64,000 bases of DNA from Lacibacter cauensis (GTDB lineage Bacteria; Bacteroidota; Bacteroidia; Chitinophagales; Chitinophagaceae): NCBI RefSeq assembly GCF_007830055.1, contig NZ_VLLE01000006.1, forward strand, positions 310,001-374,000. Reading direction: 5' to 3'. Of the stretch, positions 61,007 to 64,000 are shown in pieces. How positions within the stretch are numbered: position 1 is the stretch's first letter; each line of letters opens with the position of its first letter. A program made the translations under genes and the position numbers. The notes under the pieces are model-generated. The model saw only the letters and a list, made by a program, of their open reading frames with translations, was not told the DNA's origin and ran no database searches.

Positions 61007-61025
61007 ACACTTGCAGCGAGTGATT

Positions 61026-62177
61026 CTAAAAATTCCATTTGATCCGTAAAAAGCACCGGGTGCTGATTGCACGAAACCTGTTTTCCTGTTGGGCAAAAAA
61101 ACTCTGCCCGATAAGATCGGCGGTTAAATTGGTTGCAAGATCGTAACGCAGTGAAGGCAACAGGATTAGTAAATTGGTACCCGGTGTATACAACACACTT
61201 GTATTCGCTGATAATAACGGAGTTATTTCTTTCGAAGCGGTAGCAATCAGATTCCATTTGGTAGGCATCAGGTTTTGTGGTGACAGTTTGAGATCGATTG
61301 TATAAAAATTATTAACTACTGTATCGATACCCAGGCTGTTGTACAAAACACTTGCATTGGTATACCAGCCTTTTTTAAACACCCTGTCCCATTCCAGCAC
61401 AATATTCAATCGCTCCTTCAGGGCATGATGCGTAAAATAATATTGTAACTCGCCTTTAAATCCACTCTCCTTTATACTTCCGGCCCATCCTGCTCCAATG
61501 GTTATTTGCTGTTGCACTACTCCGGTTATTGCATGCAAATCATAATTCCATTTGTTTGCAGAAAAACGTGTTGCTACAATATCGCTTTTTTTTCCTGCAG
61601 AAGAAGCATAAGCCAACTCCACCGTTCCAAAATCGCTGAACTGGTATTGCAGTTTTGCGGCATCTACTCCGGGACGTTCTTCATAATCAAAATCGAGAAA
61701 GTTGTACGAGTTAAACACATCATTCGGATTCCAGGTAGTGCTTACACCCCAGTTGATGCGTTGCCTTCCAAGCCGTGCATTCCACTTTTCTTTACGGTAG
61801 TCGATATACAAACGCTCGGTGTTGCTGTGCATTATTACTGACGGGCTGTTGATCCAAAGCACCTGCATGTTCAGTTTCTCATTGCTGTTTCGGAGCAAGG
61901 TTGCAAACTGAGGCGTACGTTTTATTTCCTCACCCCAAAACATACGGTTACGCAACTGTGCTACGACAGTTATTTCATCAGCAGGCATCCATTTCAGATT
62001 GATGCGGTTGTGCAGCAGGTTACCCGATACATCCTGTTTGTACAAATGATCGAAACTGATGTGTTGCATATTTTTGAGATAGCCGTTTACTTCCCATTTT
62101 GATTTTTGTGAAGCACTATCCTGCCCGTAACAAACTGCAGCAAGACAAACAACTGCTATCAAACATATCGTTTTCAT
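61026..62177 (-). CDS. outer-membrane beta-barrel partner of the ABC transporter
   Basis: A 383-residue protein with a signal peptide (MKTICLIAVVCLAAVCYGQ) and a barrel built of amphipathic strands (INLKWMPADEITVVAQLRNRMFWG, RLYIDYRKEKWNARLGRQRINWG, TVELAYASSAGKK). The segment RLGRQRINWGVSTTWNPNDVFN is shared by proteobacterial DUF1302-type barrels. It starts directly after the ABC ATPase stop (1 bp), so ATPase, permease and barrel are one operon. A joint role in moving a lipid or lipoprotein to the outer membrane is plausible but unproven. Confidence 0.78.
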   Translation of the reverse strand: MKTICLIAVVCLAAVCYGQDSASQKSKWEVNGYLKNMQHISFDHLYKQDVSGNLLHNRINLKWMPADEITVVAQLRNRMFWGEEIKRTPQFATLLRNSNEKLNMQVLWINSPSVIMHSNTERLYIDYRKEKWNARLGRQRINWGVSTTWNPNDVFNSYNFLDFDYEERPGVDAAKLQYQFSDFGTVELAYASSAGKKSDIVATRFSANKWNYDLHAITGVVQQQITIGAGWAGSIKESGFKGELQYYFTHHALKERLNIVLEWDRVFKKGWYTNASVLYNSLGIDTVVNNFYTIDLKLSPQNLMPTKWNLIATASKEITPLLSANTSVLYTPGTNLLILLPSLRYDLATNLTADLIGQSFFAQQENRFRAISTRCFLRIKWNF

Positions 62178-62903
62178 TTATACCGTTTCAAACTTATGCG
62201 GTTGACTGATATCAACTGCTGCAGTATCGGAAGCAATCTTGCCATCAACCAATGTAATTACACGCCTTGCCCTGTTAATAACCCGTTGATCGTGTGTTGA
62301 AAAAAGAAAAGTGATGTTTTCGTCTGCATTCAGCAGCGCCATAATATCTAATAGGTTAGCAGCAGATTTTGAATCAAGATTAGCTGTTGGCTCATCGGCT
62401 AAAATAAACTGTGGTTTCGAAGCCAATGCTCTTGCAACTGCTACACGTTGCTGCTGACCACTGGATAATTGTGCAGGACGTACATTGAGTTTATCTTCCA
62501 TTCCAATTTCTTTAAACAGCTGTTGTACACGTTGGTCCCGTTCTTGTTTGCTTTTCCCTTGCAGCAACATAATAAACTCCACATTTTCTTTTGCTGTTAA
62601 CACAGGAATTAAATTGTACGACTGAAACACAAAGCCAATATTGTGTAAACGAAAATCAACCAGCTCACGAGGCGACAGTTCTGTAATATTCATTCCGTTG
62701 ATGATAATGGTGCCTGCATCGGGCTTATCTAATCCGCCAATCATGTTCAGCAATGTTGTTTTACCCGAACCCGAAGGACCAACCAACGCAGTAAACTCAC
62801 CACGTTGCAAATGCAGATGCACATTGTTTACAGCATATACAGGTATGGTATCGGGGTTGTAAACCCGGCTGATATTATGTACATCAATGACTGTGTTGTT
62901 CAT
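62178..62903 (-). CDS. LolD/MacB-type ABC transporter ATP-binding protein
   Basis: A 241-residue ATPase with Walker A GPSGSGKT (about 42-49), Q-loop FVFQSYNLIPVLTAKENVEF, signature LSSGQQQRVAVARAL, and Walker B FILADEPTANLDSKSA. The FVFQSYNLIP and ANLDS blocks are typical of the LolD/MacB group, which work with FtsX-type permeases. The permease gene is directly upstream (10 bp). It may serve lipoprotein or antibiotic-peptide export. Confidence 0.92.
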   Translation of the reverse strand: MNNTVIDVHNISRVYNPDTIPVYAVNNVHLHLQRGEFTALVGPSGSGKTTLLNMIGGLDKPDAGTIIINGMNITELSPRELVDFRLHNIGFVFQSYNLIPVLTAKENVEFIMLLQGKSKQERDQRVQQLFKEIGMEDKLNVRPAQLSSGQQQRVAVARALASKPQFILADEPTANLDSKSAANLLDIMALLNADENITFLFSTHDQRVINRARRVITLVDGKIASDTAAVDISQPHKFETV

Positions 62904-62913
62904 GTTCTGTAGT

Positions 62914-64000
62914 TTATCTTCTTAATGCTTCAACAGGTTGCAGCTTCAATGCTTTTACAGCAGGAAACAAACAGGAAACAAGTGCAGTAGCTGTTACAAT
63001 CAGCAGTACAGCCGGTAATCGTTCGGCAGGAAATTCGGGATAAATCATAGTGCCAAAACCAAAATTGCTCATCATCTCTTTTCCCCAGCCGGAAAGATCA
63101 AGCCCTTTTGTATGAAAGTAAGCAGTAAGCAACCAACCCATCAGCACTCCAATGGGTGTACCTGCCAGCGTAAGCAACAATGTTTCACATAATACCAGGA
63201 TAAAAAGCTTTGAACGATTGGTGCCAAGCGCCATCATCATTCCTATTTCCCGAGTGCGTTCAAGAATAGCCATCAGCATGGTATTGATAATGCCAAAGGC
63301 CAATGCCAGCATAATAATGATCATGATGATGTACGAATACTGATCTACCGTATCAACCATCAGATCTGTTTCAGGCGAAATATCTTTCCACGATTCAACC
63401 AATACAGAAGGGAACAGCTGCTGCATGTTTTGCTGTACAGTTTTCAACGTTTCATCTTTGCTCAGCAACACCGCTATTTCATGAAAAGAAGCGTTGCTTA
63501 ACAACAATTCGTTGAGCTCATTCATACGCACATACACATTGCGTTCATCAAGTGGCGCATTAGCACTTTCATAAATGGCTGCAACCCGAAATGCTGCTGA
63601 AACAATGGCGCCTGATGTATCGGTAAACGTCAGCACTAATTTTGATCCCGGCTTTAATTTCATTTTTACTGCCAGTTTTTTCCCGATCATCACCTGGCTT
63701 TTTTTATTTTCATCGAACAACTTCCCGGCTGTTAACTTTTGTTTTAACTGCGACACCTTGTATTCTTCTTCCGGTATAATTCCGTTAATGGTTACCCCTG
63801 CACTACCGGTTGCAGTTGCCAGCATACCTGTCGTAATACTTCGTGCCGTTGCTGCTTTTACCTGCGGCATTTTTTTTATTGCCTGCAACACGTCATCGCC
63901 ATTGGCAATAACATACTTCGGATCGTAATCTTTTTTAAAGTTGGTATGATGCAGTTGAATATGTGCCACTTCTGAATCAATCACTGTACGCACACGGCTG
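62914..64000 (-). CDS. FtsX/MacB-type ABC transporter permease, N-terminus outside the window
   Basis: The frame is open to the right edge; a GTG at 63993 is internal, since the usual first membrane span and signal are missing. The visible 362 residues begin in a periplasmic domain (VIANGDDVLQAIKKMPQVKAATARSI) and end with three membrane spans (about 220-250, 275-300, 320-345) plus the FtsX motif GIINTMLMAILERTREIGMMMALGTNRSKLF. It pairs with the LolD-like ATPase and the barrel gene downstream. Lipoprotein transport (LolE-like) or small-molecule export are both possible. Confidence 0.88.
   Translation of the reverse strand, partial: SRVRTVIDSEVAHIQLHHTNFKKDYDPKYVIANGDDVLQAIKKMPQVKAATARSITTGMLATATGSAGVTINGIIPEEEYKVSQLKQKLTAGKLFDENKKSQVMIGKKLAVKMKLKPGSKLVLTFTDTSGAIVSAAFRVAAIYESANAPLDERNVYVRMNELNELLLSNASFHEIAVLLSKDETLKTVQQNMQQLFPSVLVESWKDISPETDLMVDTVDQYSYIIMIIIMLALAFGIINTMLMAILERTREIGMMMALGTNRSKLFILVLCETLLLTLAGTPIGVLMGWLLTAYFHTKGLDLSGWGKEMMSNFGFGTMIYPEFPAERLPAVLLIVTATALVSCLFPAVKALKLQPVEALRR

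Noticed and set aside
1-64000. CRISPR arrays, rRNA and tRNA genes
   Set aside because: I saw no regularly spaced repeats of 20-40 bases, no tRNA cloverleaf with TTC-type arm, and no rRNA-like conserved blocks.

Overview
The window looks like chromosomal DNA from a Bacteroidota bacterium, most likely in or near the family Chitinophagaceae (genus not resolvable from sequence alone). The signs are a SusC/SusD pair with a polysaccharide utilization locus (PUL), a protein with a gliding-motility-associated (CHU_C-type) C-terminus, a DUF4270 lipoprotein next to a Kelch protein, very few Shine-Dalgarno sequences, and promoters that fit the Bacteroidota form TTTG-N19-20-TAnnTTTG (best case upstream of metG). 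I found no rRNA, tRNA or CRISPR array. Both window edges cut genes: an ABC-2 permease on the left and a MacB/LolE-type permease on the right.

Layout. 1-2.7 kb: ABC-2 permease and ATPase, a metzincin-like protein without signal peptide, and a DJ-1/PfpI protein. 2.7-6.3 kb: a fadN-like beta-oxidation gene between two repeat-bounded single-gene modules. One is a RAYT transposase between perfect 31-bp inverted REP-like hairpins. The other is a GxxExxY (PD-(D/E)XK-like) gene between 24-bp imperfect inverted repeats. 6.4-14.7 kb: ECF sigma/anti-sigma pair, metG, an acyltransferase, a GH3 glycosidase, and a Crp-like regulator. 14.7-19.5 kb: tandem S66 LD-carboxypeptidases (one apparently exported, one cytosolic), then a YceI / outer-membrane barrel / YceI cluster. 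19.5-24.6 kb: tandem alpha/beta hydrolases, kup, queA. 24.8-30.9 kb: a small membrane protein, an orphan PAS histidine kinase, an LLM flavin oxidoreductase, and three unrecognised secreted or lipoproteins. 30.9-36.6 kb: surface cluster of L-type lectin/CHU_C protein, outer-membrane barrel, DUF4270 lipoprotein and Kelch lipoprotein. 37-39.6 kb: LytS/LytTR two-component pair and a DUF4136 lipoprotein.

39.7-54.8 kb is a complete PUL: a divergently transcribed membrane-spanning regulator with a LuxR-type helix-turn-helix, then susC, susD, a surface glycan-binding protein with three repeats, a PKD lipoprotein, two GH16 endoglucanases and a GH3 beta-glucosidase. The enzymes point to a beta-1,3 (or mixed-linkage) glucan such as laminarin. 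The promoter region between susC and the regulator carries phased copies of ACTACATCA.

54.8-64 kb: an MlaE-MlaF-MlaD lipid transporter operon; a compact group resembling a stress or dormancy island (DUF892 ferritin-like protein, alpha/beta hydrolase, phosphoribosyltransferase, Hsp20-like protein, lipoprotein); and on the opposite strand a FtsX-type permease, LolD-like ATPase and outer-membrane barrel that probably form one export or trafficking unit.
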